From NCBI GenBank assembly GCA_035567895.1, contig DATMPC010000006.1, forward strand, positions 89,760 through 153,759: a stretch of 64,000 nucleotides of DNA, in the 5' to 3' direction. This document shows positions 47,588 to 57,001 of this stretch, piece after piece. The notes beneath the pieces were generated by a model. The model made no database searches and was not told the origin of the DNA. It saw only the letters and a program-made list of their open reading frames with translations. The stretch's first letter is position 1. Every line of letters begins with the position of its first letter. Made by a program: the position numbers and the translations under genes. Source of the DNA: Terriglobales bacterium. GTDB taxonomy: Bacteria; Acidobacteriota; Terriglobia; Terriglobales; Acidobacteriaceae.

Positions 47588-47618
47588 GCAGAAAGAAAAG
47601 GCGGCTCGACGAGCCGCC
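47588..47618 (-). terminator. Intrinsic terminator of the VOC gene
   Basis: On the minus strand the perfect 8-bp stem GGCGGCTC / GAGCCGCC with a 3-base loop is followed by TTTTCTTTC. It lies 24 bases beyond the stop of the VOC gene. Confidence 0.85.
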
Positions 47619-47641
47619 TTCCCAATCTGAAGTCCCCTATC

Positions 47642-48436
47642 TCACGCAGCGTTGGCTTTTCGCGCACTCTGGAAAACAGAAAACGCCGCGCCCTGGGGAT
47701 CGGTAAGCACCGCAAATCGTCCTACGTTCTCCATTGACACCGGGCCGTAGAGCACTCTTGCGCCATTCTGTTTGGCTTTCTCCACGCTGGCATCGCAATT
47801 CGACGTCTCGAAGTACAACAGCCAATGCGATGGAACATTGGGATTGCCGTGTTCGGCCGGTGGAACGCCGCCGATGTAATCGTCGCCGTTCTTAATATGC
47901 AGATAGCCGGAAGGGTCGTTCTCACCCTTCTCCAACTTCCATCCGAAGAGTTTGGTATAGAACGCGCCGGCGCGGGCTACATCAGGAGTATTGAGATCGG
48001 CCCAGCAGAACGCGCCGTCGGTGTTCTTCGCGCCGACTCCGCTGTGCTTCTTTGCCTGCCAGATGCAGAACGTCGCGCCGGTGGGATCCTGCACTACGGC
48101 CATACGGCCTACGTCCATTACATCAAACGGAGGCGCGATGACGTTGCCCCCCAGCTCGCCCGCGCGGCGGGCAGATTCGTCCACGTTTTCGGCTGCGATA
48201 TAGATCATCCAGTGCGGGGGTACTCCGTGTTCCTTCTGATCTTTGCGCAGAGTGTATGCAGCAGCGGCATCTTGTCCATCGAGTTTAAACATTGAATAGA
48301 ATTCGTCCGGCCCCATGGGCGCGTCATCGACGGTCCAGCCGAAAAGGTCCATGTAGAACTTCTTGGCGGCCTTCTGGTCGGTGGTTCCGAGTTCCATCCA
48401 GCAGAAAGAACCTGGCTTGGGTGTTGTCGTTGTCAT
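47642..48436 (-). CDS. VOC family protein, two glyoxalase-like domains
   Basis: A 264-residue protein of two tandem VOC modules. The first starts PGSFCWMELGTTDQKAAKKFY and ends VQDPTGATFCIWQ; the second starts GAFCWADLNTPDVARAGAFY and ends LTDPQGAAFSVFQ. Both keep F-Y-x-x-L-F-G-W. Such duplicated VOC proteins bind a metal between the halves and act as dioxygenases, lyases or resistance proteins; the substrate cannot be told. Confidence 0.92.
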   Translation of the reverse strand: MTTTTPKPGSFCWMELGTTDQKAAKKFYMDLFGWTVDDAPMGPDEFYSMFKLDGQDAAAAYTLRKDQKEHGVPPHWMIYIAAENVDESARRAGELGGNVIAPPFDVMDVGRMAVVQDPTGATFCIWQAKKHSGVGAKNTDGAFCWADLNTPDVARAGAFYTKLFGWKLEKGENDPSGYLHIKNGDDYIGGVPPAEHGNPNVPSHWLLYFETSNCDASVEKAKQNGARVLYGPVSMENVGRFAVLTDPQGAAFSVFQSARKANAA

Positions 48437-48450
48437 GGCGCGAAAGTATA

Positions 48451-48474
48451 AATCCCCCGCGTTAGCGAGGGATT
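48451..48474. repeat. Palindrome upstream of the VOC gene
   Basis: AATCCCCCGC and GCGAGGGATT pair with one mismatch around the loop GTTA. It lies 15 bases upstream of the VOC gene start and downstream of thiE, so it may be an operator, part of a transcript end, or another dispersed repeat. Confidence 0.5.
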
Positions 48475-48525
48475 AAAAACTTTCTTAGCCCGGAGTCACT
48501 GGGACGAGACGCCATGCGGCGAGGA

Positions 48526-49206
48526 TTAGCAGTGCAGCTCTTCCGCCAGCTTGCGCAGTCGAGAGACGGTCTCCGCCAGATTTCCATTCTGGAATAGACG
48601 AATTCCAGCGATGCCACGCACGCCGGCTTTCAGGCACTCAGCCGCATTATTTGCAGTGACTCTCCCTAATGCCAGAACCGGCATAGGATGCTCGGCTGCT
48701 CTGCGCTTGCGGCAGGCGGCCTCCAGGCCGGCCAGCCCCGTTGGAGCGGTTTGGTCGCCTGCTTTCCCAAATACCGGACCATACACGGCAAAGTCTGCGC
48801 CGTGACCTTCCGCGAGTGATGCCTCTTGCACCGTGTGGCATGAAACACCAATCAGCGGAGAAAGGATTCCAGCCTGCGCGAAGATTACCCTGGCGTCTGC
48901 AGCAGAGATGTCATCGGAGCGCAGATGTACTCCGTCTGCTCCGCAGGCAATTGCTGCATCCACCCGGGAATTAATGAGCAACCTTGTTCGCACGCAGGAC
49001 TCACCGGGTGCGTTGACGCGACGCACAATCTCGACGGCACCAGTTCCCAATTCGACAAGTTCGCGAGCATTAAGGTCCTTTTCGCGCAGCTGAATCGCAT
49101 CGATACCCGCGTTCACGGCCTCCGAAATACGATCGAGCAGCAATCGCATGCTCTCATCGTGGCTGGCGGAAAGTTGTCTGCGATCGGTTATGTAGTAGAG
49201 AAACAA
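48526..49206 (-). CDS. thiE: Thiamine-phosphate synthase-like protein (ThiE/TenI)
   Basis: A 226-residue TIM-barrel protein. It starts FLYYITDRRQL and contains GIDAIQLREKDLNARELVELG (phosphate/pyrimidine binding), GADGVHLRSDDI, IGVSCHTVQEA and YGPVFGKAG, all ThiE/TenI signatures. ThiE joins HMP-PP and THZ-P; TenI paralogues are aromatases. The DVHLG motif is DGVHLRSDD, which does not settle which. No TPP riboswitch or other thi gene is visible nearby. TTG at 49206 appears to be the start. Confidence 0.88.
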   Translation of the reverse strand: MFLYYITDRRQLSASHDESMRLLLDRISEAVNAGIDAIQLREKDLNARELVELGTGAVEIVRRVNAPGESCVRTRLLINSRVDAAIACGADGVHLRSDDISAADARVIFAQAGILSPLIGVSCHTVQEASLAEGHGADFAVYGPVFGKAGDQTAPTGLAGLEAACRKRRAAEHPMPVLALGRVTANNAAECLKAGVRGIAGIRLFQNGNLAETVSRLRKLAEELHC

Positions 49207-49275
49207 TTCTCGAAGTTAACAGAACATAGCGCTGGCGATGCAACGCGGCCGTACATTTTTGCCTCTTCCAGATGC

Positions 49276-49698
49276 ATGACAGCAGGTGAATTAGGAGTAC
49301 AGATCATCCAGATGCTGTTGATTGCAATTCCCATCGCCAGCATCAGTTGGACAATTACGCACGAAGAGATCTTTCGCGAACCGCGCGAATTCTGCGTACG
49401 CTGCAGCAAACAGGCGACAAACCTGCTACAGCGCAAGTTCTTCTACCTGTTTACCTGCGAATTCTGCTTCAGCCATTGGGTAGCGCTCGTCTTCTTGCTG
49501 ATCACGCACTACCGGTTGGTGTATCAAGATTGGCGCGGCTCGGTTCTCGGCTTCTTTGCCCTTGTCTGGATCGCGAATCAATACATCTCGATCTTCGACC
49601 GCCTGCGCCTCAACATCAAGCGCGAGCGCGTAGAGATTAAGGGCGAAGAGCACGAGGTGATGCAAAAAACCGGGGAGAATCAGCGCAAAGCCGCTTAA
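49276..49698 (+). CDS. Small membrane protein with C-x2-C motifs
   Basis: A 140-residue protein with two to three membrane segments (about residues 9-28, 63-80 and 86-105) and two C-x2-C pairs, FCVRCSK (about 40-45) and FTCEFCFSHW (about 59-67), placed on the same side of the membrane and able to bind one metal or form disulfides. The C-terminus is charged. The CEFC-FSHW segment resembles DUF1360-type proteins. Function unknown. The start ATG 49276 is inferred; the open frame extends far upstream antisense to thiE. Confidence 0.65.
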   Translation: MTAGELGVQIIQMLLIAIPIASISWTITHEEIFREPREFCVRCSKQATNLLQRKFFYLFTCEFCFSHWVALVFLLITHYRLVYQDWRGSVLGFFALVWIANQYISIFDRLRLNIKRERVEIKGEEHEVMQKTGENQRKAA

Positions 49699-49772
49699 AC
49701 CTTTCCGGCTGAAATCAAGTTGTTCTCGCATTTTTCTGCAGCAAAGAACGATAATGGGAACCCTCAATCGTT

Positions 49773-51554
49773 ATGGCCGGCAAACGTCTAATCCGTCAAA
49801 TTCTTTACATACCGATTTTGTTGTGGAACCTGTGCTCGCTAACCCAGACTCAAACTTCACCGAATACTGCTGCGACTCCGACCTTCCGTGCCAATTCCCG
49901 GCTGGTGCAAGTGGATGTCATAGTTCTCGACGGAGGCGCTCGCCCAATCCGCGGTCTTACGGATCGTGACTTCACGATCTTTGAGGATGGGAAGTCTCAG
50001 CAGCTGCGCTCGTTTGACAGACACGAGAGTAGCCAAGATCCCCCGGTGCAGGAGCCATTTCATCTGCCCCCGAATCAATACACCAATGTTCCGGTAAATG
50101 AGCCTCGTGGTCCTCTGACGGTAGTTTTGCTCGACACACTGAACACTCCGACACTCGACCAGGTTGGTGCCCGACGCCACCTGCTCGAGTTTCTAAAAGC
50201 GTTACCGCCCGGCCACTCAACTGCCTTGTTCGTCTTGAGTTCGCGCCTGCGTATGATTCAAAGCTTTACCGGACAGTCTGACGTCTTAGTCGCTGCCGCC
50301 CGCGACGTGCTCTCGAGCCCGTCACCGCTGCTCACCACTGAAGCGGAACACCAACGCAACGAGGACGATCTCATCTACCGCGAAAGAATGACGGCTCCAA
50401 CCATCATGGGTGGAGGCGCTGGCACTGCGCCGGGGACACAGGCGCCGACCGACTCAGATCTCATTGCCGGAACGACAGCCAGATTGCGCGATGCTCTTAT
50501 CATGCAAGAGCAATATGAGATTACTCAGCGCGTCGGAATCACTTTGAGGTCGCTGGCGGAATTAGCTGCGATGCTGCAAGGCTACTCCGGACGCAAGAAT
50601 TTGCTCTGGGTTTCAGGAACATTCCCGTTCAGCTTTGGTCCAAATCCGTTTATACGCACCGAGCAGCACGACCGCGCGAATTTCGACTTCTTTGTACATC
50701 AAACCACCTCGCTGCTATCTGCAGCGCAAGTGGCCGTGTATCCCATTGACGCAATCGGGCTTAAGCTTAACGGGATTGATCTTACAAGCAATGGCGAAGG
50801 TATGACCGGATACGATTCCAGTACGGGAATGGCACGACGCAATGCTGGACTTGCCCGTCAGATGGTCGACGAAAACGACGCACAGACCACAATGGACGAA
50901 ATCGCCGAGCAGACGGGTGGAAAGGCCTTTTACGGCACCAACGGCCTGAAGCAGGCAATGCAACGTAGCCTCGATCAGACTTCCACGTACTACACCATCG
51001 CCTATGCGCCCGAAAACCAGAATTGGAACGGCAAGTTTCGCCGCATTACTGTAAAAACGAGCCGCGAAGCAGCAAGCCTGCAATATCGTCGCGGATATTA
51101 CGCGATTCCCGAACCGCAGCATTCTCCCCAGGATTCGACACTCAAGCTGGCTGCCGTGATGCGTCCCGACACACCTGATTCCACCGCGCTTTATCTCAAA
51201 GCAGAAGTGCTCCCGCCCGATGCAAACCGTCACTCAGTGCGAATCACATACCTGGTCAATCCTCAGCAGATCACTTTCACAGATGCTCCCGAAGGGCGTA
51301 AGCATGCCTTTGTTGATCTGCTTGCAGTCGTTTGGGACCGAAATGGGAAGGATATTGGCCATTCAGCCAACACAATCGACGCTACCCTCAGCAATGAAGA
51401 ATACCAGAAGGTGCTGCGCGCCGGGCTGCAGGCTGCGCAGGAGGTTCCTGTCAAACCCGGCGCATATCGCGTTCGAATCGGAGCGGTGGATCGCTTAAGT
51501 CAGCAGGTAGGAACAATCGATGTCCTGCTGCCGCACGACCAGAAATCGAATTAA
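49773..51554 (+). CDS. Secreted VWA-domain protein of the acidobacterial type
   Basis: A 593-residue exported protein. After an N-terminal hydrophobic segment (about residues 7-25), the segment VDVIVLDGGARPIRGLTDRDFTIFEDGK is the hallmark opening of the VWFA-related acidobacterial family. A von Willebrand A-like domain follows (VVLLDTLNTPTLDQVGARRHL), with RKNLLWVSGTFPF and a Gly/Pro-rich C-terminal part with YYTIAYAPENQNWNGKFRRI. The family is greatly expanded in Acidobacteriota; its function is unknown. Confidence 0.92.
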   Translation: MAGKRLIRQILYIPILLWNLCSLTQTQTSPNTAATPTFRANSRLVQVDVIVLDGGARPIRGLTDRDFTIFEDGKSQQLRSFDRHESSQDPPVQEPFHLPPNQYTNVPVNEPRGPLTVVLLDTLNTPTLDQVGARRHLLEFLKALPPGHSTALFVLSSRLRMIQSFTGQSDVLVAAARDVLSSPSPLLTTEAEHQRNEDDLIYRERMTAPTIMGGGAGTAPGTQAPTDSDLIAGTTARLRDALIMQEQYEITQRVGITLRSLAELAAMLQGYSGRKNLLWVSGTFPFSFGPNPFIRTEQHDRANFDFFVHQTTSLLSAAQVAVYPIDAIGLKLNGIDLTSNGEGMTGYDSSTGMARRNAGLARQMVDENDAQTTMDEIAEQTGGKAFYGTNGLKQAMQRSLDQTSTYYTIAYAPENQNWNGKFRRITVKTSREAASLQYRRGYYAIPEPQHSPQDSTLKLAAVMRPDTPDSTALYLKAEVLPPDANRHSVRITYLVNPQQITFTDAPEGRKHAFVDLLAVVWDRNGKDIGHSANTIDATLSNEEYQKVLRAGLQAAQEVPVKPGAYRVRIGAVDRLSQQVGTIDVLLPHDQKSN

Positions 51555-51569
51555 CATCGATCCACCCGA

Positions 51570-53243
51570 TCACATTCCCGACGGTGGTGCTTGATCTTCA
51601 TCCTCCGGCTTTGTCGGAGTCTTCGGCAGCTCTTTCTCGATTGGCTTGCGCGGGAACATCTGGTCGCGCATCGCAGCGTTGTAGACGAAGTCAGCCACGA
51701 TCACCGCGATCTGCCGGAGATCATCGAACTGCAGACGGTCATAAACGTCCATGTTGGAATGGTGAGTGCGAGTGTCGTACTCAATCGGGTCCTGGATGAA
51801 TTGGAATCCAGGGATGCCCACAGCGTCGAACGACAGATGATCCGTGCCGCCGGTAGAGCGCATCGTGAGCGTATCCATGCCGAGATCTTTGAACGGATGC
51901 ATCCACGCTTCGAAGATTGGTTGCACTCCGGCGTTTTCCTGCATGTAAACACCGCGAATCTTGCCGGTTCCGTTGTCGATATTGAAGTATGCCGACACCT
52001 TCGCCTGCTCGGGTTTCAGCGTCACCGGGCCGGCTTCGCGCCGACGAAGTGTCGGCATCCCTTGCAGCTGCGGCGTATCCATCGGCGGACGCGACCCAAA
52101 ATGGTGCTGCACATACCACTGCGAGCCCAGCAATCCCTCCTCTTCCCCACTCCATAGGCCGATACGAACCGTCCGGCGCGGCTTTACTCCAAGCGTTTGC
52201 AAGATCCGCACCGCCTCCATCATCACGATGCTGCCCGCGCCGTTGTCGGTTGCGCCGGTGCCGGTATGCCATGAATCGAGGTGCGCTCCCAGCATTACGA
52301 CTTCATCTTTCTTGTCGGTGCCGGGGATCTCAGCGATGGTGTCGTACTGCTCGTCAACGTCAGACCAGTTGTTCTTCACGTTGATCTCGAGCTGCACCGG
52401 CGTCTTCTGCTCCAGCAGACGGGCCACGCGATCCCACTGCTCAATCGCCATGGTCAACTGCGGCACTGCAGCCTGAGGCTCGCTCTTGCGATACGCGCCG
52501 CCGCCTTGCACGAACACGGTTCCTCCGCCCGTTGTTTGTCGGCTGTGATCGATCACCGCCAGGGGTTTCTCCTCGGCGAAGAACTGGTTCAGATCGCGCT
52601 GGAACTGCTGCCGTCTCTGCTGCTCTTGCGGACTCAACGCCGGCCTCTCGCTCGGGAGTTCGTAATTAGCAACGTCTGCCAGCGACTTATCGGTGTACCG
52701 TTCGTACGGAGACTCTACGATCGGCTTCACGTCCGCGAACTCGCCGAGAACCAAGATCTTTCCCGCCAGCTTGCCTTTGTATTTTCCAAAGTCTTGCTTG
52801 GTCCTGATGGTGGCGCGAACGCAATCACCGTGCACCGCACCATCGGTTCCAGGCGTCCACGCTTTCGGATACGCGATGAACGTCTGAGTATCCGGCGACA
52901 ACATGCGCACGTTTACGTACTCGTTCCACCAGCCGCGCCCGAACGGCCCCCAAGCCTCCAGGTGGGAATTCACCAGGCCGAATTTTGTGAGCTGATCGCG
53001 TGTCCACTCATTGGCGCGCTTCATGTTGGGCGATCCTGTAAGCCGCGGGCCAATGTTCTCCAGCAGCCCTTCGGCGATTTCTTTGATCTTCGAGTTGCGG
53101 AAACCCTCATAGCGGATCTTCGTCACCATATCCAGATCCACTTTTTCCTGAGTCTGTGCATGGGCAAGCGCGGAGAAAAACAAAAAAGAGCAAACCACCA
53201 AACGACGGGTCGCGAATTTCAATCGATGACCTCCAGCGATCAT
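51570..53243 (-). CDS. Secreted M28 family zinc aminopeptidase with PA domain
   Basis: A 557-residue exported peptidase: signal peptide (about residues 12-30, ending ALAHAQ), an N-terminal part with a PA-like insertion (about 130-270), then the M28 core. Zinc ligands are seen in GAHLDSWHTGTGATDNGAG (His and bridging Asp), GLWSGEEEGLLGS (catalytic and ligand Glu) and STGGTDHLSFDAVG (Asp-His). It probably releases N-terminal residues from peptides outside the inner membrane. The start ATG 53243 was chosen because the signal peptide follows. Confidence 0.94.
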   Translation of the reverse strand: MIAGGHRLKFATRRLVVCSFLFFSALAHAQTQEKVDLDMVTKIRYEGFRNSKIKEIAEGLLENIGPRLTGSPNMKRANEWTRDQLTKFGLVNSHLEAWGPFGRGWWNEYVNVRMLSPDTQTFIAYPKAWTPGTDGAVHGDCVRATIRTKQDFGKYKGKLAGKILVLGEFADVKPIVESPYERYTDKSLADVANYELPSERPALSPQEQQRRQQFQRDLNQFFAEEKPLAVIDHSRQTTGGGTVFVQGGGAYRKSEPQAAVPQLTMAIEQWDRVARLLEQKTPVQLEINVKNNWSDVDEQYDTIAEIPGTDKKDEVVMLGAHLDSWHTGTGATDNGAGSIVMMEAVRILQTLGVKPRRTVRIGLWSGEEEGLLGSQWYVQHHFGSRPPMDTPQLQGMPTLRRREAGPVTLKPEQAKVSAYFNIDNGTGKIRGVYMQENAGVQPIFEAWMHPFKDLGMDTLTMRSTGGTDHLSFDAVGIPGFQFIQDPIEYDTRTHHSNMDVYDRLQFDDLRQIAVIVADFVYNAAMRDQMFPRKPIEKELPKTPTKPEDEDQAPPSGM

Positions 53244-53382
53244 TAGAGTTTTTGGGATTCGGTTCGCGCCTGCCTGTTGACGCTCCCCCAACACGCTGCA
53301 GCCGTAAAGGTGCAGCAGGAAATACTACCAGCCCCGCCTGGGGCGAAACGGGGTGCAACCATACTGTAAAATTGCGTGACAG

Positions 53383-54120
53383 ATGTCCCAAACTGCTCAG
53401 GTTGAGCCTCGTCCAGCCGCGGAAGTGGTGCGCAGCGCGCACGTAGCGCAAGCGCCAAACGGCGTCTGCTACGCCTTGGTGGGCGAGAACACCATCACCG
53501 CAGAGGACGTAGAGCGCGCCGTAGGAGCAGTGCCTCCGGCCATCGCAGCGGCATTAGAGCGCAAGGCCTACTATTTCGTCCCACTCACGGTGGGCGAAGG
53601 GGACGACACCCGCATCGCCGAGCGCTACGACAGCGAACTCAGCGACCGCGCCGTCTGCCATCGCAACTACAACGTCGGCAACTCACAGTGCGTATTCATC
53701 TCCACCCGCGTAATGGACGACAGGTTCTCCGTAGCCTTCGAATTCTTCATCAACGTCGGCCACGCCTTCGTGGAGAAGGCCGGAGTCTCCGAAGAATTCG
53801 CCGCCCTCGTGTGGAAGCAGGCCGAGAGCAACGTCCGCGGTGAGAGCAGCATGGACGCCTTCGAGCTCCGCAAACTCGCCACCGGCAACTCCGGCGATCG
53901 CGAAAAAGCGCGCAACGAATACCTGAACGCCACCTTTGCGGATGCCATAGCCGTCTATCTGCTTTCACTCGCCGTAGATGTCGACTACTACGACCTGCGC
54001 GAACGCGACTATCCACTACTCGCCCCGGGAGCTCTCGCCGAACGCCTCCGCAAAATCGCCGAACTCTTTCCACCGAATCCCGGATACGAGTTCGTAATTC
54101 ACTACCACCGGCGACGCTAA
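53383..54120 (+). CDS. Conserved hypothetical protein
   Basis: A 245-residue cytosolic protein of mixed composition, with no signal peptide, membrane segment or motif I recognise. Its charged, globular sequence (YYFVPLTVGEGDDTRIAERYD; HRNYNVGNSQCVFISTRVMDD) looks genuinely coding. It starts with an ATG 140 bases from the divergent M28 gene. Function unknown. Confidence 0.7.
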   Translation: MSQTAQVEPRPAAEVVRSAHVAQAPNGVCYALVGENTITAEDVERAVGAVPPAIAAALERKAYYFVPLTVGEGDDTRIAERYDSELSDRAVCHRNYNVGNSQCVFISTRVMDDRFSVAFEFFINVGHAFVEKAGVSEEFAALVWKQAESNVRGESSMDAFELRKLATGNSGDREKARNEYLNATFADAIAVYLLSLAVDVDYYDLRERDYPLLAPGALAERLRKIAELFPPNPGYEFVIHYHRRR

Positions 54121-54823
54121 AAGGGCGAACCCGGACCGAGAAGGCCGCCGATCCGCACTTTCCGCCAAAACCTGCCAAAGCGCATTGGCAAAGACACAAG
54201 GAAGGCGAATTAAAAGCGATTAGGCGACCTCTGGCGTGTTTATACGACCTCGGACGTACCCGGCCCCGTCCGCGCCTCGCGGACGCCTTAAAGCGAACGC
54301 AATTGCGACTTTCCCACTTTGGCAAAAAGGCGCTTCGACTGGCGTAGGTAGCCAGTTTCGACGGATCGCTATGAAAGGAGGTTGTGACGAACCTCATGAC
54401 ATCCTCTCCAGCGATCTCCAATTTTCTGTGACTTACATCTATGCCAGCGACGTTAGTTCACGTTTCTGAGGCAGAATTGAGAGCTTTTTTGAGGCAAAAC
54501 GAGGCAGCAGAAGAGGCCTTTTGAGGCAAATCCGCGGCACTTTTGGGGTGATTGTGCTCGCCGACTGTTTTGCCTTTGCCGTGGCGGCACCCACTCTTTA
54601 GATGTTCCAGGCAGAGAGGCAAACAGGCTGTGCCACCCGCCCTGCAACTTTTTGCTTGACGCAGCGGGGCCCTCAGTACCAATATTTGTCCGCTCGTCTC
54701 TCCGACAACATCCCCCGCGCTCAGAAATGCGCAGCCCCCTGAGGCGAAGCCGCTCGTTTTGACCTGCTCTGGGACCAAACCCTGGGAAGCCCTGCATCTG
54801 GTACGTCACTTTTGGAGGGACCT
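54121..54823. other. Long noncoding stretch before the Tat-signal gene
   Basis: About 700 bases with no gene I can support; minus-strand open frames here have low-complexity composition. A short motif TTTTGAGGCAAA and variants of GAGGCA recur between 54467 and 54533, and C/G-rich segments precede (54240-54290). It may hold a long leader or regulatory region for the Tat-signal gene. Confidence 0.45.
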
Positions 54824-55714
54824 ATGAACCACTCTTCTTTCGGCAGCCTTCACCTTCCGTCGAGGAGGAACTTCCTCCGGACCACCGCAGCTACCCTGGC
54901 CGCCGGCGCGATGGGAACTGGATTTGCTCCCTATGCCGTAGCCGAGAACGAGAAAAGGAAGCAAGCCGATCCGAAGCCGATCCCCGGGGGCACGCCCGGG
55001 TTGAATGGCGCTTTTCATGTGTACGCTCCCGGGCCTCCCAATCTTTCCTTTACGGATCCTCCCGATTCGGAACCCGCGACGATCACTGACTTCAAAGGCT
55101 TCGCTGGCCTCACTTACATCAGCGGAAACGTCGTTCGCACCGACCGCAAGACGGGAGTGACCAAACTCCTGCCCTTCCTGGACGCCGACATGCGATTCAT
55201 GCAGGGGGTCTACCGCGGGGTGAATGGCCGTGTCCATCAGGGCACATTCGCGCTCATATGAGTGGATGTCTATGAGCCCGGTCAGGGCGATCAACCTCCC
55301 ACTCAAATCACCGACTTCAATCCTGGCATCACACCCAGCGGCCTGTTCTGGACAACAGCGCTTCCGCCCGAGGACGTGGACGTCGACTTCGAGGAAGGGG
55401 AAGCGTCAATGCGTGTCCGCAACATCGTCCTCACGGACTTTCACGACTTCAACAACGCGCTCTTCGGCGGCGGGCCCGCGCCAAAGCCGGTAACTATTTC
55501 TGTCCGCGTGCGCTGGTCGGGGATCGACAAACGACTCAGGATCACGAACGCCGACCAGGGCTTTACAGGCAAGTTCATCGTTAATCAGGCGCAGATGGAA
55601 TGGGCAGCAACCACCGAAGATTTCATCTACGTGTCACAGCCGGCGAGCACGTCCAAAAGCGACTTTGCCGAACTGGGCCACATGCGAAACGGATCGTTTT
55701 TTGCCGACGAGTGA
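54824..55714 (+). CDS. Tat-exported hypothetical protein interrupted by an in-frame UGA
   Basis: A 296-residue protein if UGA at 55259-55261 is read. The N-terminus has a twin-arginine signal (SRRNFLRTTAATLAAGAMG). The frame stays coding on both sides of the UGA: before it DADMRFMQGVYRGVNGRVHQ then GTFALI; after it VDVYEPGQGDQPPTQITDF ... SGLFWTTALPPEDVDV and 150 codons to TGA. There is no frameshift. The missing residue is likelier Trp or a mutated codon than Cys, so a pseudogene, a base error or UGA readthrough are all open. A hairpin with a GGTCA loop follows the UGA. The start at 54824 has GGAGGG 3 bases upstream. Function unknown. Confidence 0.7.
55276..55288 (+). promoter_or_regulatory. 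Hairpin after in-frame UGA (SECIS-like, weak)
   Basis: GCCC / GGGC (55276-55279, 55285-55288) encloses the loop GGTCA, with three further possible pairs (TGA/TCA) below a bulge. The loop starts 18 bases after the UGA at 55259. GGU at the apex resembles E. coli fdhF. The stem is short and the sequence also encodes a conserved-looking EPGQGD, so this may be chance. Confidence 0.3.
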
Positions 55715-55716
55715 CG

Positions 55717-55822
55717 CTGGAGGTCGATGAGCGGAAGATGACGTAGGTGTTGACACCCAGTGCAGAAAAGGTACGGCAGATCGATGGGAACCGCCCACAA
55801 CCCCTTTCGGGTTCACATCAAC
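55717..55822. repeat. 106-bp dispersed repeat, copy 1
   Basis: Matches 59926-60031 in the same orientation and with the same length: the first 67 bases differ at only 2 positions, the middle 26 are diverged and the last 13 are identical. Read on the minus strand both copies stay open and encode RSAVPFLHWVST-x-TSSSAHRPP, a string often seen in spurious predicted proteins. It begins 2 bases after the Tat-signal gene stop. Confidence 0.85.
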
Positions 55823-55948
55823 TCGGCCAGCTCGCAGGATTGATCGTAGTTTCCCCGACACACAAGTGACCGGAGGAAACCGTAACGGGAAAGCCACTTC
55901 CCTCGGTTTAATAAGGCGAGCCTGAGATACGTCCGGCCACTCCGACCT

Positions 55949-57001
55949 TCAGTCGTCACCGCGCTGCAGCAGGAAGCCATGTACGCATGCGTTGACGGAA
56001 CAGCCGCTGAAGGAGTTGCGGTACTGGCCGACAATGTTGCCGTTGCCGGCAATCGCGAATGCTACCGAGCTGCAGGTGCTGCATTGCTCTGGGGGATCAA
56101 CGAAGCCGTAATCGCCCTGTTTGCTGCGCAGGAAGGCGTGTCCCACACCGAAATTGTTAGTGAACGCCTGGCCTACTATTTCGCCTTTGGCATTGATGTC
56201 CCAAGCGTCGGTTTCGTCGATGCCGGGTCCCGGGAAGGAGATCGTCTCGACGACGTTGCCATCTTTATCGAGTCGGTATCCGGCGAGATTCATGAAATCA
56301 AGCCCCACAACATCGCCTTGGGGATTGATGCCGTTGTTCATCGTACTTCCATCGCTGAGTGTGCTGAATTTGCCATCGTGCAGGCGGAAGCCGTGCATGC
56401 TGTTCATCTGGTCCTGATCGTGGATGCAGCCGACGACGTCGCCCTCAGCATTGATGCCGCGCGGAATGATGCTATGAGCAATGTCGGGGGATTGGTGGTC
56501 GTAGAGCTCGAGCGGAGCGTCGAAATACACGATCTGTTGGTTGGGTCCCGAACAACTCGCGATTTGGCAGGCAAACCCCCGGAACCTGGGATTGCCGGCT
56601 TTCGGCGTGCCATCAGCTTTGCTTTCCAACGCAAAATAAGCGCCGATGACCACGCCCTGCGGGCTGATATAGCGCGGCTGGGTGCCGACGGCGTGATTGC
56701 AGTCGGTATTACCGGGAGAGCAGTTATTGACGTTCAGGAAGATGAAGGAGCCGTCCGGATTGCGCACGAAGCCCCGAACTCGAGGATTCAGCTCGGTCCC
56801 GGAGCCGCCACTGCATGGGTTTTGCACGCAATACCATCCGACAATGTATCCATCATTGTTAATGCCCGAAGCGATCGTTACCAAAGCTCCGGGAACGTCA
56901 ATTTGGTAATAGGTCTTAGGTCGGCCAGCCCAAGCCTGAGCAGCCAAAACCAAAAATGTTAGGCCTGCGCCGAGGCTCAATTTCCAATTGCTGTGCTTCA
57001 T
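55949..57001 (-). CDS. Secreted HAF-repeat-like beta-propeller protein
   Basis: A 350-residue exported protein: signal peptide (about residues 8-23, LGAGLTFLVLAAQAWA) then about six repeats of the form G-I-N-x-x-G-x-I/V-V-G (GINNDGYIVGWY, ISPQGVVIGAY, GINAEGDVVGC, GINPQGDVVG, DINAKGEIVGQ, IAGNGNIVGQY). The pattern fits HAF-type extracellular repeats. Cys residues are frequent in the repeats. ATG 57001 has GGAGA at good spacing; the upstream frame to 57091 is non-homologous. Function unknown. Confidence 0.85.
   Translation of the reverse strand: MKHSNWKLSLGAGLTFLVLAAQAWAGRPKTYYQIDVPGALVTIASGINNDGYIVGWYCVQNPCSGGSGTELNPRVRGFVRNPDGSFIFLNVNNCSPGNTDCNHAVGTQPRYISPQGVVIGAYFALESKADGTPKAGNPRFRGFACQIASCSGPNQQIVYFDAPLELYDHQSPDIAHSIIPRGINAEGDVVGCIHDQDQMNSMHGFRLHDGKFSTLSDGSTMNNGINPQGDVVGLDFMNLAGYRLDKDGNVVETISFPGPGIDETDAWDINAKGEIVGQAFTNNFGVGHAFLRSKQGDYGFVDPPEQCSTCSSVAFAIAGNGNIVGQYRNSFSGCSVNACVHGFLLQRGDD

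Noticed and set aside
54453..54809. Minus-strand open frames in the long gap
   Set aside because: Composition is skewed, there is no ribosome site, and two competing frames of similar length overlap.
55979..56962. 327-codon plus-strand open frame
   Set aside because: It is antisense to the HAF-repeat gene, which has a signal peptide, repeats and a ribosome site; the plus-strand product resembles nothing.
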